Origin: Telluria aromaticivorans
GTDB lineage: Bacteria; Pseudomonadota; Gammaproteobacteria; Burkholderiales; Burkholderiaceae_D
Reading direction: 5' to 3'
DNA length: 64,000 bases
Assembly: GCF_013003915.1 (NCBI RefSeq)
Contig: NZ_JABAIV010000004.1
Coordinates: forward strand, 1-64,000
A program made the translations under genes and the position numbers. Positions 1 through 8,861 of this stretch are shown here, piece by piece. The notes beneath the pieces are model-generated. The model was not told the DNA's origin and did no database searches. It saw nothing but the letters and a program-made list of their open reading frames with translations. Position 1 is the first letter of the stretch; each line of letters starts with the position of its first letter.

Positions 1-37
1 CAAACAGCTCCCGCTTCGTTGCTTGGCGCCCCATCAT
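1..37 (-). CDS. Start of a gene cut by the window edge, transposase-like
   Basis: Only the first twelve codons are present, reading MMGRQATKRELF on the minus strand. A very good ribosome binding site (GGAGGT) sits a few bases upstream of two consecutive ATG codons, so this is a genuine gene start. The opening MMGRQ..LF is like that of many IS1182/IS5-type transposases, from memory of the family. Twelve residues cannot prove this. The low-GC neighbourhood, with an H-NS-type gene and a broken gene, fits a mobile element. Confidence 0.4.
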   Translation of the reverse strand, partial: MMGRQATKRELF

Positions 38-243
38 CGCAACCTCCGTATCCGCAAGTACTCACATCACGGTAGGCGGTGAAAACGTTATGATCAAGGG
101 AGTTTTTCAACACAATAGACCCAGAGCAGCCGTTCGAATACAGCGAACCCGGCCATCAAACTCAGCATAGCAGCCCGTCAGGGCGGAAAAATCGCTGAAT
201 GTCACGAAAGGCAGGAGCCTGCCCAGAGCAGACGTTGATGCGA

Positions 244-579
244 TTAGAAAAACCTCGATAGGAATAACACTGCGAATGGGCTGATCAATGTTGCTACTGT
301 CGTCAGCCGCAGTACGAGAGCTACTCGCGACCGGTTTTGAGGGTTTGCCCGTACCAAATCCCATGACCAAGCTGCACTTGTGCCTGCCACCGCGGCCGTA
401 ATGATGAAGCCCATAATGAACGGGCCAATCATGCCAATCGGATCCATTATCGGGATGATTGCTCCGTGCTTGGGTGTCCAGGTCAGGATGCCGATGAGCC
501 ATACAACAAAGAACACCAAGGGAATTGCCCCGATGGTCATCAGCACGTTGGCGATTACCAGCTTCGTGTGTGTCGACAA
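244..579 (-). CDS. Small integral membrane protein, unknown function
   Basis: A 111-residue protein with three clear hydrophobic segments, at about residues 6-31, 48-72 and 86-110. They are separated by short polar loops, including a charged stretch RANPQNRSR near residue 80. I do not recognise a family. It points away from the H-NS-type gene side of the window and has no operon partner within the visible sequence. An inner-membrane location is inferred from hydrophobicity alone. The reverse frames over this stretch look like shadows. Confidence 0.55.
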   Translation of the reverse strand: MSTHTKLVIANVLMTIGAIPLVFFVVWLIGILTWTPKHGAIIPIMDPIGMIGPFIMGFIITAAVAGTSAAWSWDLVRANPQNRSRVALVLRLTTVATLISPFAVLFLSRFF

Positions 580-670
580 ATGCGTTCCTTGGCCGAGACT
601 TACAATAGCGCCTGCTTCTGGCCGGTTACAGACAACTCAACTATCTGAATCGCTCGCAAACAACTTCTAA

Positions 671-988
671 TCACGTCTTCGCGTCCTCAAGCGGCTTTCC
701 GGAAGCGACCCACGCCTTGACCCATGCCGGCTGGCGTCCTCGACCACTCCATTGCTGGTTTGGATCTTCTGGATTACGGTACTTGACCTGCGCGGTGCCT
801 TGTTTCGGCATTTTAGGAACTTTGATGGCGCGGAGCTGCATTTCAGACAGTCCAGCGTTCCGAGCGATATGAAGAATTTGCTCACGCGCCTTGCTGATAC
901 TTAGGAAATGTTGAGTTTTCAACTCATCGATCACTTGTACTTCAAGAGCGCGAAGCTGAGCTAGGGAATATTTGGATAGGTCATGCAT
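671..988 (-). CDS. H-NS family nucleoid-associated protein
   Basis: The product is 105 residues counted from the ATG at 988, which opens MHDLSKYSLAQL. The N-terminal half is a short helical oligomerisation region. The C-terminus carries the H-NS core DNA-binding motif, seen as YRNPEDPNQQWSGRGRQP followed by AWVKAWVASG. Such proteins bind curved AT-rich DNA and silence acquired genes. An in-frame upstream codon at 1030 would add fourteen residues unlike the family, so the internal ATG is preferred. A GGAG lies about 12 bases before it. The gene sits among accessory genes, so it may be a horizontally acquired H-NS paralogue rather than the main chromosomal copy. Confidence 0.85.
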   Translation of the reverse strand: MHDLSKYSLAQLRALEVQVIDELKTQHFLSISKAREQILHIARNAGLSEMQLRAIKVPKMPKQGTAQVKYRNPEDPNQQWSGRGRQPAWVKAWVASGKPLEDAKT

Positions 989-1195
989 TTTTGCGTGGTG
1001 TCTCCTATGGGTGAAGTCGCACCCTACCATGAACGAAGGACCAATGGCAGCCCACCAAGGACGTGCGACCGCCGGTATTCTGTAGCTATAGGCGGCAGAA
1101 CATCAGCGTGCTATGCCCTCATGGCCAAGGACGCAACCGTCTGAAAAAGTAGGGTTCCAGCAGCTGCAACCGACCCGAAGCGGACATCGATCACA

Positions 1196-1613
1196 CTAAT
1201 GCTCGTCCTTTAGCGGCGCATAGATGTCAACGGAAAGCGCTATGTGTCGCTCTCCAAGCATTCGCGTCGTATTCGGCGAAATTGTGACGCCTTCATTTGA
1301 TTCGTGCATGAACCAGCCGCAAAATAAGTCTATTTGGAATCGTGCTGCAAGCGAAGCCCAGGTATCCAGGCTTAGATCGATGCAGCCTAGCAGCCGCGAA
1401 ACTTGCCCGTCGAAATCCGCGCTTTCGCTCGCTTCCGCCTCGAGTATCCACGCTCTGATGTTCTTCACGACGACTGCGCCGGACGAGGTCGAATTCATAG
1501 CCCTTGACCCACCCTTTGGTGTAGGGATAGTTGAACAAGCGGCTCAGTTCTTCGGGAGCGAGATCATCACCAACGATACGAAGCGCTGCTTGGCATCTGC
1601 TCAATGTCGTCAT
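1196..1613 (-). pseudogene. DUF4279 family gene, frameshifted
   Basis: Two overlapping frames together spell one DUF4279-type protein. The N-terminal part begins at the ATG at 1613 (MTTLSRCQAALRIVGDD, then LSRLFNYPYTKGWVKG). The C-terminal part, in another frame and ending at 1196, contains AWILEAEAS, a tryptophan-rich middle, DLFCGWFMHESNEG and the family ending LSVDIYAPL. The reading frame changes between about 1465 and 1500. Either one indel inactivated the gene or the sequence has an error there. DUF4279 proteins are small cytoplasmic proteins sometimes found as immunity partners of toxins; no toxin gene is visible here. Confidence 0.7.
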
Positions 1614-2147
1614 GGTCACTGGTTTCCATATGGGCGCCAACTAGTCTGCTTTTAGCTGGTTGCAGGTGTTCGACTGTGCTGCTTTCGACCCACAAGAGAC
1701 AGTCGAAAAACCGAAGAGCGGACATTCGCGGAGAATTAACCTTAGGCAGCGCCGTGCTGGTCATTTGCGTGCCCGAAGTTTGTTGCGATCCGACGGGAGC
1801 GGAGGCCACGAATCAGTTTCTGTCATGTGCCCGTTGTCCTCGACCCTCTGGATTATGGATTCGGCCTCATCCTCTGCTGTGGTGTGCTCGAAGTCCTGCC
1901 ACGGGATTAGACTGTGCCAGGTGCGTTTGTACTTCTCCGCCCGATAGCTCACCGCAGCCGCCTTGGACTTCAAGTTCGTCGCGAGGCCCCGACGGTACCC
2001 GTGGCGAGAATCTTTCGCACAAGCTGTGGCTTGCCATCCGCCTTCCGCTTGGCAATCTCCAACGTGATGTCGCCCACAAGTCTGGTTGCACTCAGGACAT
2101 CCGGCGGCTCAGACTGTTCTTGAAGCGCTGCCCCACTGCGGTGCCAC
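1614..2147. other. Stretch without a convincing gene
   Basis: About 530 bases between the broken DUF4279 gene and the AraC-type regulator. Short open frames occur on both strands. On the minus strand two frames (about 1970-2257 and 1761-1973) abut in a TTGA overlap and are rich in charged residues, which could be the remains of one decayed gene. I recognise no family in any of them. Confidence 0.4.
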
Positions 2148-2999
2148 TCACGTTGCGGTGGGCGAAAGTATTTTTCCTTGGCGTACCGAGCACCACTGGC
2201 GCGGGGATATCCCACAACATGCCTTGAACGCGCGCGAGAAGGCAGCTTCGCTGCCATAGCCGACCGCGGTGGCGATCCACTTCAGGGGACGCCCCTGCAA
2301 TAGCGCGCGCTGGGCGAGAGAAACGCGCCAGCGTTGCAGGTAGACGCCTGGCGTGCAGCCAACCCGTTCGCGGAAGGTGTTGGCGAACACACTGCGCGAC
2401 ATCCCGGTTTGCTCGGCCAAGTCCTCCAGGGACCATTCATGCGCCGGCTTCTCGTGCATGGCGACCAGCACCAGACGCAAGCGCGGGTGAGCCATGCCGG
2501 CCAGCATGCCGACCTGGATGCTGCCTTCTTCCATCAGGTGCCTCAGCACTTGGATCAACACCACTTCGAGCAAACGGTCCAGCATGGCCCCGCGCCCACA
2601 GTTCTGCGCGAAAGCCTCGGCAAAAAGCAGATCCAGCACAGGCTCGGCCCCCCGCAGCGCAGCCAGCGGCAGGCAAATGAAGGCAGGTAGTGCTGTGGCA
2701 ATGGGGTTGGCCGCGCCACCGTCGAAGCTGAGATTGGCGCAGATGAAATCGGCACCGCGCACGGGATCGGTAAGAAAACGATGCGCCATCGGCAGCGGGT
2801 AGAGCAGCAGGCTGGGCTCGGTGATCCGCACGGCCGGAGCGTCGCTGTGAATGACCTCGACCACGCCTTGGCGAATCAGATGCAGCTGGCCAACATCGCC
2901 ATCGCCGGGCAAGTCATTGATTCCACAGAGTGCGCCGGTGTTGAAAACGCGCGCAGTGAGCGAGAAGTGATCTAGCAGGGCTGCCAGGCGATCGGCCAT
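2148..2999 (-). CDS. AraC family transcriptional regulator
   Basis: A 283-residue regulator starting at MADRLAALLDHFSL. The ATG at 2999 has GGAG seven bases upstream. The N-terminal half is the cupin-like AraC_N type domain (GALCGINDL, then LLLYPLPMAHRF). The C-terminal third is the double helix-turn-helix: LEDLAEQTGMSRSVFANTF and then the family signature AVGYGSEAAFSRAFK with GISPRQW near the end. It is divergent from ohr and the hydrolase, so it probably controls them and itself. Ohr is more usually controlled by the MarR-type OhrR, so an AraC partner is mildly unusual. The last fifteen residues after PRQW are not family-like and may be a variable tail. Confidence 0.85.
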   Translation of the reverse strand: MADRLAALLDHFSLTARVFNTGALCGINDLPGDGDVGQLHLIRQGVVEVIHSDAPAVRITEPSLLLYPLPMAHRFLTDPVRGADFICANLSFDGGAANPIATALPAFICLPLAALRGAEPVLDLLFAEAFAQNCGRGAMLDRLLEVVLIQVLRHLMEEGSIQVGMLAGMAHPRLRLVLVAMHEKPAHEWSLEDLAEQTGMSRSVFANTFRERVGCTPGVYLQRWRVSLAQRALLQGRPLKWIATAVGYGSEAAFSRAFKACCGISPRQWCSVRQGKILSPTAT

Positions 3000-3025
3000 C
3001 TTGATACTCCAAATCAAATTATTGA

Positions 3026-3046
3026 GACTAATTATATCCAATAGTC
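3026..3046. promoter_or_regulatory. Dyad over the araC-type promoter
   Basis: GACTA and TAGTC form an inverted repeat across an AT-rich centre in the divergent intergenic region. On the minus strand a perfect TATAAT lies in the centre, about 30 bases before the regulator's ATG. A protein bound here could regulate both divergent genes. The binding protein is inferred, not shown. Confidence 0.4.
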
Positions 3047-3116
3047 TTGACTGAAGGCGTAAAGTTCTTCCTGCCAACCGGCTATCCCTTCAACGCTTTA
3101 CTTAATGGAGTTCAAC

Positions 3117-3545
3117 ATGTCCCTCGAGAAGATCCTCTACACCGCCGAAGCAGTTGCCACCGGCGGCCGTGAAGGCCGTGCCGTATCGTCCGACAAGGCG
3201 CTCGATGTGCAGCTGTCGACGCCGCGCGAACTGGGTGGCGCGGGCGGCCCCGGCACCAATCCGGAGCAGTTGTTCGCGGCGGGTTACTCGGCCTGCTTCC
3301 TGGGTGCGCTGAAATTCGTAGCGGCACAAAGCAAGGTGAGCTTGCCCGCTGCCACTCAGATCAACGGCAAGGTGGGCATCGGCCCGATCCCGACCGGTTT
3401 CGGCATTCAGGTGGAGCTGAAGATCAGTCTGCCCGGGGTGCCGGCGGACCAGGCGCGCGCGCTGGTCGACAAGGCGCACATCGTTTGCCCGTACTCGAAC
3501 GCCACGCGCGGCAACATTGATGTCGCCTTGGTCATCGTCGATTGA
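3117..3545 (+). CDS. ohr: Organic hydroperoxide resistance protein (Ohr)
   Basis: A 142-residue OsmC/Ohr superfamily thiol peroxidase that reduces organic hydroperoxides in the cytoplasm. Family landmarks are [16 protein letters not shown] at the start, [28 protein letters not shown] with the first catalytic cysteine, and [17 protein letters not shown] with the second. The length is typical. The ATG at 3117 is chosen because GGAG precedes it by six bases; an ATG at 3105 would add four residues and lacks such a site. The secreted hydrolase follows 56 bases downstream on the same strand, so the two are probably co-transcribed under the divergent AraC regulator. Confidence 0.93.
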   Translation: MSLEKILYTAEAVATGGREGRAVSSDKALDVQLSTPRELGGAGGPGTNPEQLFAAGYSACFLGALKFVAAQSKVSLPAATQINGKVGIGPIPTGFGIQVELKISLPGVPADQARALVDKAHIVCPYSNATRGNIDVALVIVD

Positions 3546-3601
3546 GCGCCGCACGTCAGTCTACACATTCCCCGATTCCCGACTCTATTAAGGAAAGCAA
3601 C

Positions 3602-4558
3602 ATGAAATCCATGCAACGCAATCTGAGCATTCTTGCCGCCGCACTCTTCGTCGCTGCCGGGGCCGCCCCCTCAATGGCGGCTTCGACCCACTCCGCCACC
3701 AAACCGGTCGCGGCCGCGCAGAAGACGGCAAGCACCATCACGACACGCGACGGCGTGCAGATTTACTACAAGGACTGGGGTCCCAAGGACGGCCCGGTGG
3801 TCGTCTTCAGTCATGGCTGGCCGTTGAATTCGGACAGTTGGGAGTCGCAGATGATTTTTCTGGCTTCCGAAGGATATCGCGTGGTGGCACACGACCGCCG
3901 TGGCCACGGACGATCCAGCCAACCGTGGAATGGCAACGATATGGACCATTACGCCGATGATCTGGCCGCGGTGATCGAGGCACTCAACCTCAGGAAGGTG
4001 ACACTGGTGGGATTCTCGACCGGTGGTGGCGAGGTGGCGCGTTATATCGGTCGCCACGGTACCGCGCGGGTCAAGAAGGCGGCGCTGGTGAGCGCGGTGA
4101 CGCCGTTCATGCTCAAGACCCCGACGAACCCCGGCGGCCTGCCCATCGAGGTATTTGACGGCCTGCGCAAGGGCTCGCTGGATAACCGTTCGCAGCTTTA
4201 CCTGGACATCGCCTCAGGGCCGTTCTTTGGCTTCAACCGTCCGGGCGCCAAGCCCTCGCAGGGGCTCATTCAGTCCTTCTGGGTACAGGGCATGCAAGCC
4301 GGGCACAAGAACACCTATGACTCCATTGCGGCCTTCTCGGCAACGGATTTGCGCGAGGATCTGAAGAAGTTCGATGTGCCCACGCTGGTGATCCATGGTG
4401 ACGACGACCAGATCGTGCCGATTGATGTCAGCGGCCGCGTCACCGCCAAACTGGTCAAGAATGCGAAGCTGATCGTCTACCCCGGAGCCCCGCACGGCGT
4501 GACCGATACCCACAAGGATCGCCTCAACCAGGACCTGCTGGACTTCCTGCGCGACTGA
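3602..4558 (+). CDS. Exported alpha/beta hydrolase (haloperoxidase/arylesterase type)
   Basis: A 318-residue protein with an N-terminal signal peptide (about residues 1-26, cut near SMAAS). It is followed by an alpha/beta hydrolase of the non-heme chloroperoxidase/arylesterase group. The oxyanion motif is [12 protein letters not shown]. The nucleophile is Ser139 in GFSTGGG. The acid lies in HGDDDQIVP and the histidine in [10 protein letters not shown]. An aggaaag site precedes the ATG at 3602. Export to the periplasm is inferred from the signal sequence. Close coupling to ohr suggests a role in peroxide or ester metabolism. The exact substrate cannot be read from sequence. Confidence 0.85.
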   Translation: MKSMQRNLSILAAALFVAAGAAPSMAASTHSATKPVAAAQKTASTITTRDGVQIYYKDWGPKDGPVVVFSHGWPLNSDSWESQMIFLASEGYRVVAHDRRGHGRSSQPWNGNDMDHYADDLAAVIEALNLRKVTLVGFSTGGGEVARYIGRHGTARVKKAALVSAVTPFMLKTPTNPGGLPIEVFDGLRKGSLDNRSQLYLDIASGPFFGFNRPGAKPSQGLIQSFWVQGMQAGHKNTYDSIAAFSATDLREDLKKFDVPTLVIHGDDDQIVPIDVSGRVTAKLVKNAKLIVYPGAPHGVTDTHKDRLNQDLLDFLRD

Positions 4559-4643
4559 GCATCCTCTTGCACTGCTGCCCTGTAAGGACTCGGGGCAGTT
4601 TGCCTAACACTCGTACCGACAAATTATTTTTACTTTCTGAAGA

Positions 4644-5051
4644 ATGCAAATGAATGCCACACACCTGATCGCGGCTGTCGCCGTGCTTGCCTCAGCCGGT
4701 TCGGTCCTGGCTCAGGAATACGTCACCCCGGACGCCGGTTTCGCCTCGACCAAAACCCGCGCTGAAGTTATCGCCGAACTGCACCAGGCACGCACCGATG
4801 GTTCAATGAACTATTCGGACTACAGCTACCCTGTGGTCAAGTTCACGCCGACCAGGAGTCGTGCAGAAGTCCTTGCCCAGCTGCACCAGGCGCGTGCCGA
4901 CGGTTCGCTAAACGACTCCGACCACAACTATCCCGTGCTGAAGGCCGAAAACAGCTCGAAGACGCGTGAGGAAGTGCACCCCGAACTTGTCCAGTATCGC
5001 GCGCAGCGTCCGTACGGCGATCTCGACCACGACTACAGCGGCGGCCACTGA
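4644..5051 (+). CDS. Secreted DUF4148-type repeat protein
   Basis: A 135-residue protein with a signal peptide (hydrophobic residues 6-23, cut at VLAQEY). Three imperfect units of roughly 40 residues follow, each opening with a version of TRAEVIAELHQARTDG and closing with a tyrosine/aspartate-rich stretch (NYSDYSYP, NDSDHNYP, GDLDHDY). The opening matches the DUF4148 motif common in Burkholderiales periplasmic proteins of unknown function, where one copy is usual. No operon partner is obvious. Confidence 0.75.
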   Translation: MQMNATHLIAAVAVLASAGSVLAQEYVTPDAGFASTKTRAEVIAELHQARTDGSMNYSDYSYPVVKFTPTRSRAEVLAQLHQARADGSLNDSDHNYPVLKAENSSKTREEVHPELVQYRAQRPYGDLDHDYSGGH

Positions 5052-5122
5052 GGTACCGCTCACAAGGCAGCAAGCCCGGCGGCCCAGACTTCAATGGCGA
5101 TTCTTTTCCATTAGGGATAAAC

Positions 5123-5702
5123 ATGCAACAAACCATCCGCAAGATTCAATGCAGATGCGGCTACCTTCAAGGCAGCCTATCCGGCGCAGCGGGAGTGACT
5201 CCTCTCAGCTGCCACTGCCGGGACTGCCAAGCCTATGCGCATGCCCTGGGCCATCCCGAGCGCGTTCTCCACGAGCTGGGCGGCACGGACGTCGTGACCA
5301 CATTGCAGCAGCACCTGAGCTTCACAAAGGGTAAGCTGCTCTGGCATGCATTTCCTTGTCTGAACAAGGCCCCCTGCGCTGGTACGCAAGCTGCTGCAAC
5401 ACACCTATAGGCAACACCGCGAGCGACCCCATTTGTCCTACGTCGCGCTTGTGCACACCTGCCTTGGCGAGTCTGTCGACAAACTGAACACGGAATTCGG
5501 CACAACGCACGTGCCTATGAACATGAAGCATGCCAAAGGTAAGGTCGGATCCAGCGCAATAAGCACGTTGTTTTCCACAACGCGCATCATCGCCTCGGTG
5601 CTCCACGCGCGCGCCAATGGAACGTGGAAGCACAGCCCGTTCTTCCAGCCGGGCAGCGTGAAACCGGTGGCGACTCCACCGTCGGTTAACAGAGTTCGTT
5701 GA
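5123..5702 (+). pseudogene. GFA family (CENP-V/GFA) gene with two frameshifts
   Basis: The gene starts at 5123 (MQQTIRKIQCRCGYLQGSLSG, CHCRDCQAYAHALG, GGTDVV, QQHLSFTKG). The homology then moves to a second frame from about 5330 (SLSEQGPLRWYASCCNTPIGNT) and to a third from about 5430 (LSYVALVHTCLG, MNMKHAKGK, ending near 5702). All expected GFA zinc-binding cysteines can be found only by joining the three frames. Both shifts go in the same direction. The intact family resembles glutathione-dependent formaldehyde-activating enzyme, a zinc protein. The gene is either decayed or contains two sequence errors. Confidence 0.8.
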
Positions 5703-6029
5703 CGATACCGCTATTCAAAAGAATAACGAAGGGTTCCGTTCGTGCGCTCGACTAAGCAACTAAGCTTAACGCATCGGTGGTTTCCTACTTGATTGAATGT
5801 CTGCTTTTGGCCTTGGATTCAACTGGTGAACGCAACACTCTAAGACGTATGGAGGAGTGTTCACATGAAGCGGAAAGACTCAAAGACTGTGTCGCATCGA
5901 TCAATCGAATGCGCAGCCGATTGCGGACGCACGGTAACGCCCGGTGTACGAGTCGATGGTCCCATCACCCGCTGCAGGTTCTGTTAGAGGTCAGCCATAT
6001 AAAAGAGGGAGCCACCCGGCTCCCCTGCT
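5703..6029. other. Intergenic stretch, no gene seen
   Basis: About 330 bases between the broken GFA gene and the end of the SMC-type gene. A short open frame from 5777 on the plus strand runs into the antisense of the SMC gene and has no recognisable features. In particular no JetD-like nuclease gene follows the SMC operon here. Confidence 0.5.
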
Positions 6030-8852
6030 TCAAGCGGCTTTCGCCCCTTCCTTCCTTCTTTGCAGCACGAAAATCGGCTGCGCCCACTGCACGTCCTTCT
6101 TCTTCTTGCTGGTGATCAGCGTCAGCTCCGACGGATCGTACACGTCCGTATTGTGCGTCAGCGGCGTCGTCATCAGGTACTGCGCGTCGGTGTTCTTCAG
6201 GAACTCGCCCACCAGCTGGATGTTACGGATATCCAGGTGCGCAAACGGTTCGTCGATGAACACGAAGCCGCCCGAGCCTTCTTCCGACTTCAGCAAACCA
6301 ATCAAGAGCACCAGCGACTTCATCACCTGCTGTCCGCCCGAAGCTTCGCCGTCGTTCATGCCGATCTGGTCCTTGCCGTCGAACTTGAAGCGCACATGCA
6401 GGCCGGCCTGCGCCAGTTGCACGTCGTCGTTTTCGAGGCGCACCGGGTCGGCCTGGACGTCGATGCCCGCCAGTTCGCCCAGGTCCTTGATGTTCTTGGA
6501 ATAGGTCTTGATCGTGTAGCGCAGGCGCTCGATATAGGCGCCGCGCGCGTTGGCGGTGGCTTCGATCGCGCGGTTGTTCTGGTAGCGGCGCTCTTCGGTC
6601 TCGGACTGGCGGCCACTGAGCTGGTCGTTCAGGCGGCCGTACTGGTCGATCACGGTGCCGTCCTGTTCCCAGTCTTCACGCGCAAGGGCGTGTTCGAGCG
6701 AGGACAGGCGCAGGTTGACCTGGTGCGCGTTCTGGTGCTTGGTGACCAGGGCACCGCGCCAGGCGCCGTTCTTCCAGGTAGCTGGTACGTGGCGCCAGCT
6801 GCGGCGCAGCGCCATCAGCGCCTTGGCGTGTTCGCTGCGCTGCTCGATCGTCCGGCGGTTGTTCAGGCGGGTGCCGGCTTCGGCTTCGGACAGCGCCATG
6901 CGGGCGTTCTGCCATACGGTGTCGGCGCGAGTGCGTCCCACCGTCGCGTTCTTGGTCAGCATCTGCAGCTCGCCCAGGCGCGCGCCCACTTCCAGGCGCT
7001 CGGCCTTGAGCGGGGCAATCGCGCGCAGCGCTTCCTCGAACTCGGCTTGGCGCGCGGCCAGTTCCTTGGCGGCGTCGACGCCGGCGATGCGGCCCTTGAG
7101 GGCGCCGATTTCCGCGGCCAGCTTGCTGATGGTGAGCGTGAGCGCGTCTTCCTGGGCTTCCAGGTTAGGCAGCAGCTTCTGGATCGCTTCCAGGCGCTGG
7201 GTCTTGCCGGCGGAGCCGAAGCGGTAGCGCGACGGTTCCACGAACAGCGAGCGCCCGCCCCGGCGTTCGCGGTGGTAGGCGTCCGGCGTGATCCATTCGT
7301 CGGCGCGGGTCTTGAAGCCCTCGTCGACCGAGTCCACGCGCTCGATGCGTTCCAGCTGGTCGATCAGCCAGCCCGGCGCCTTGCCGGAGAAGCGCACCAC
7401 CGACAGCAGGCTGTCATCCTTGACCACCGGCGCTTCGACGCAATCGGGCACGATGAAGTGGCGATAGCGCTCCTTCTCGGCCAGGCGGTAGGCCGCCGGG
7501 GCATCCTTGGCTTTTTCCAGCAGTACGACCGAGGCGTAACCGCCCAGCACACCTTCGACGGCGCCCTGCCATTTCGGCTCAAGCACTTCGACGATATCCG
7601 ATAGCATCACGTGGGCGATGCCCTCGTCGCGCAGCGCGCGGCGCATCAGGCGCTGGGCTTCCGGCTCCGGCATCGCGCTCTTGCCCTGCAGGGCGGAGAC
7701 GGTTGCCATCTCGGCGGCGATTTTTGCCCCGATGGCCTCGCGCTTGCCCTTCTGCTTGGCCAGCTCGGCTTCTTTTTCGTCCAGCTGCTTGGCCACTTCG
7801 GCGATGTCGGCGCCGGCGTCCGCGGACAGCTTGTGCAGGCGCTCCTTCTGCTCGACCAGGCTTTCCAGTGGCTTCAGGCGGCGGTTCACTTCCGTCAGGC
7901 GCACCGCCAGCTCATTGCCTTCCTGCTCGAGCTGGGTCTCCAGCTTCTGCGCCTCGGTCAGGGCGCGCTGCTGCGCCGCGAGCTGCTGGCGCTTCTCGGC
8001 CAGGATCGAATCGGCCTGCAGCAGCGGCTTGCGCGCCTCGCGCAGGTTGCGGGTAATGGTCCCGGCCTTTTCGCGCGCTTCGTGGTATTCCAGCGCCGGC
8101 AGCACTTCTTCCTGCAGGTCGCGCTTTTCCTTGTGCAGGTCGGACCACTGGTGGTAGTTCGCCACGCGCAGGCGCAGGCCTTCCAGGTTGATGCGCGAGG
8201 TCTCGAGTTCGGACTCGAAGCGCTTCAGTTCCGTCTCGGTGTCGCGCTGGTGGCGCTTGGCTTCGTCGTAGGCGTCCAGCACTTCCTTGTCGCCGAAGAC
8301 CTGGAACACCAGGTCGAGCAACTGGCGCGGCGCGTATTCGCACAGCTTGTCGGTCTCGCCTTGCTCCAAGGCCAGCACTTTCGACATCGCAGGCGACAGG
8401 CCGGCCGACGCGAGGCGCTTGCGATAATTCTCGACGCCGAGCCAGTCGGATGCTTCGGTGACTTCTTCGATGTCGACATTCCCCGGGCGCATCAGGTACT
8501 GGCGCTTCCAGTCGCCGCCGTTCTTCTGGATCTGGCAGAACAGCGTCACTTCGTCGTCGGCAAAGAAGCCGGAATGGCGAAACGGGCGGTTCGACAACTG
8601 CTTGCCGACCGCCTTGTTGTCGACCACCGCGCGGATCCAGGCGCTCTGCTGGCCCGAGTGGCGCGCATAGTGTTTATAGGTGCGGCCCATCGAGCAATCG
8701 AGGCCGAACAGGGTGCGCAGTGCGTCGAGCAGCGTGGTCTTGCCGGAGCCGTTCTGGCCGGCGATCGTGATGATCTTGGCGTCGAGCGGGATGTTCTTGA
8801 TCCGCTGCCAGTAATCCCAGTGGACCAGTTCGAGTGATTTGATGTGGAACAT
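6030..8852 (-). CDS. SMC-type ATPase of a compact MukB/MksB-like complex
   Basis: A 940-residue SMC-like ATPase. The Walker A motif GQNGSGKTT is at residues 32-40. Long heptad-rich coiled coils run at about 230-400 and 560-780, around a central non-coiled hinge-like block at about 405-560. The ABC signature ASGGQQV is near 835 and Walker B GFVFIDEPFAHLD near 858. Canonical SMC and MukB proteins are larger, so the coiled-coil arms are short. It is the last of three genes and starts nine bases after the KITE-like gene. The complex should entrap or extrude DNA for chromosome organisation, or recognise foreign DNA as in the related Wadjet systems. Which role applies is not decidable from sequence alone. 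Confidence 0.8.
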   Translation of the reverse strand: MFHIKSLELVHWDYWQRIKNIPLDAKIITIAGQNGSGKTTLLDALRTLFGLDCSMGRTYKHYARHSGQQSAWIRAVVDNKAVGKQLSNRPFRHSGFFADDEVTLFCQIQKNGGDWKRQYLMRPGNVDIEEVTEASDWLGVENYRKRLASAGLSPAMSKVLALEQGETDKLCEYAPRQLLDLVFQVFGDKEVLDAYDEAKRHQRDTETELKRFESELETSRINLEGLRLRVANYHQWSDLHKEKRDLQEEVLPALEYHEAREKAGTITRNLREARKPLLQADSILAEKRQQLAAQQRALTEAQKLETQLEQEGNELAVRLTEVNRRLKPLESLVEQKERLHKLSADAGADIAEVAKQLDEKEAELAKQKGKREAIGAKIAAEMATVSALQGKSAMPEPEAQRLMRRALRDEGIAHVMLSDIVEVLEPKWQGAVEGVLGGYASVVLLEKAKDAPAAYRLAEKERYRHFIVPDCVEAPVVKDDSLLSVVRFSGKAPGWLIDQLERIERVDSVDEGFKTRADEWITPDAYHRERRGGRSLFVEPSRYRFGSAGKTQRLEAIQKLLPNLEAQEDALTLTISKLAAEIGALKGRIAGVDAAKELAARQAEFEEALRAIAPLKAERLEVGARLGELQMLTKNATVGRTRADTVWQNARMALSEAEAGTRLNNRRTIEQRSEHAKALMALRRSWRHVPATWKNGAWRGALVTKHQNAHQVNLRLSSLEHALAREDWEQDGTVIDQYGRLNDQLSGRQSETEERRYQNNRAIEATANARGAYIERLRYTIKTYSKNIKDLGELAGIDVQADPVRLENDDVQLAQAGLHVRFKFDGKDQIGMNDGEASGGQQVMKSLVLLIGLLKSEEGSGGFVFIDEPFAHLDIRNIQLVGEFLKNTDAQYLMTTPLTHNTDVYDPSELTLITSKKKKDVQWAQPIFVLQRRKEGAKAA

Positions 8853-8861
8853 GGGCTAGTC

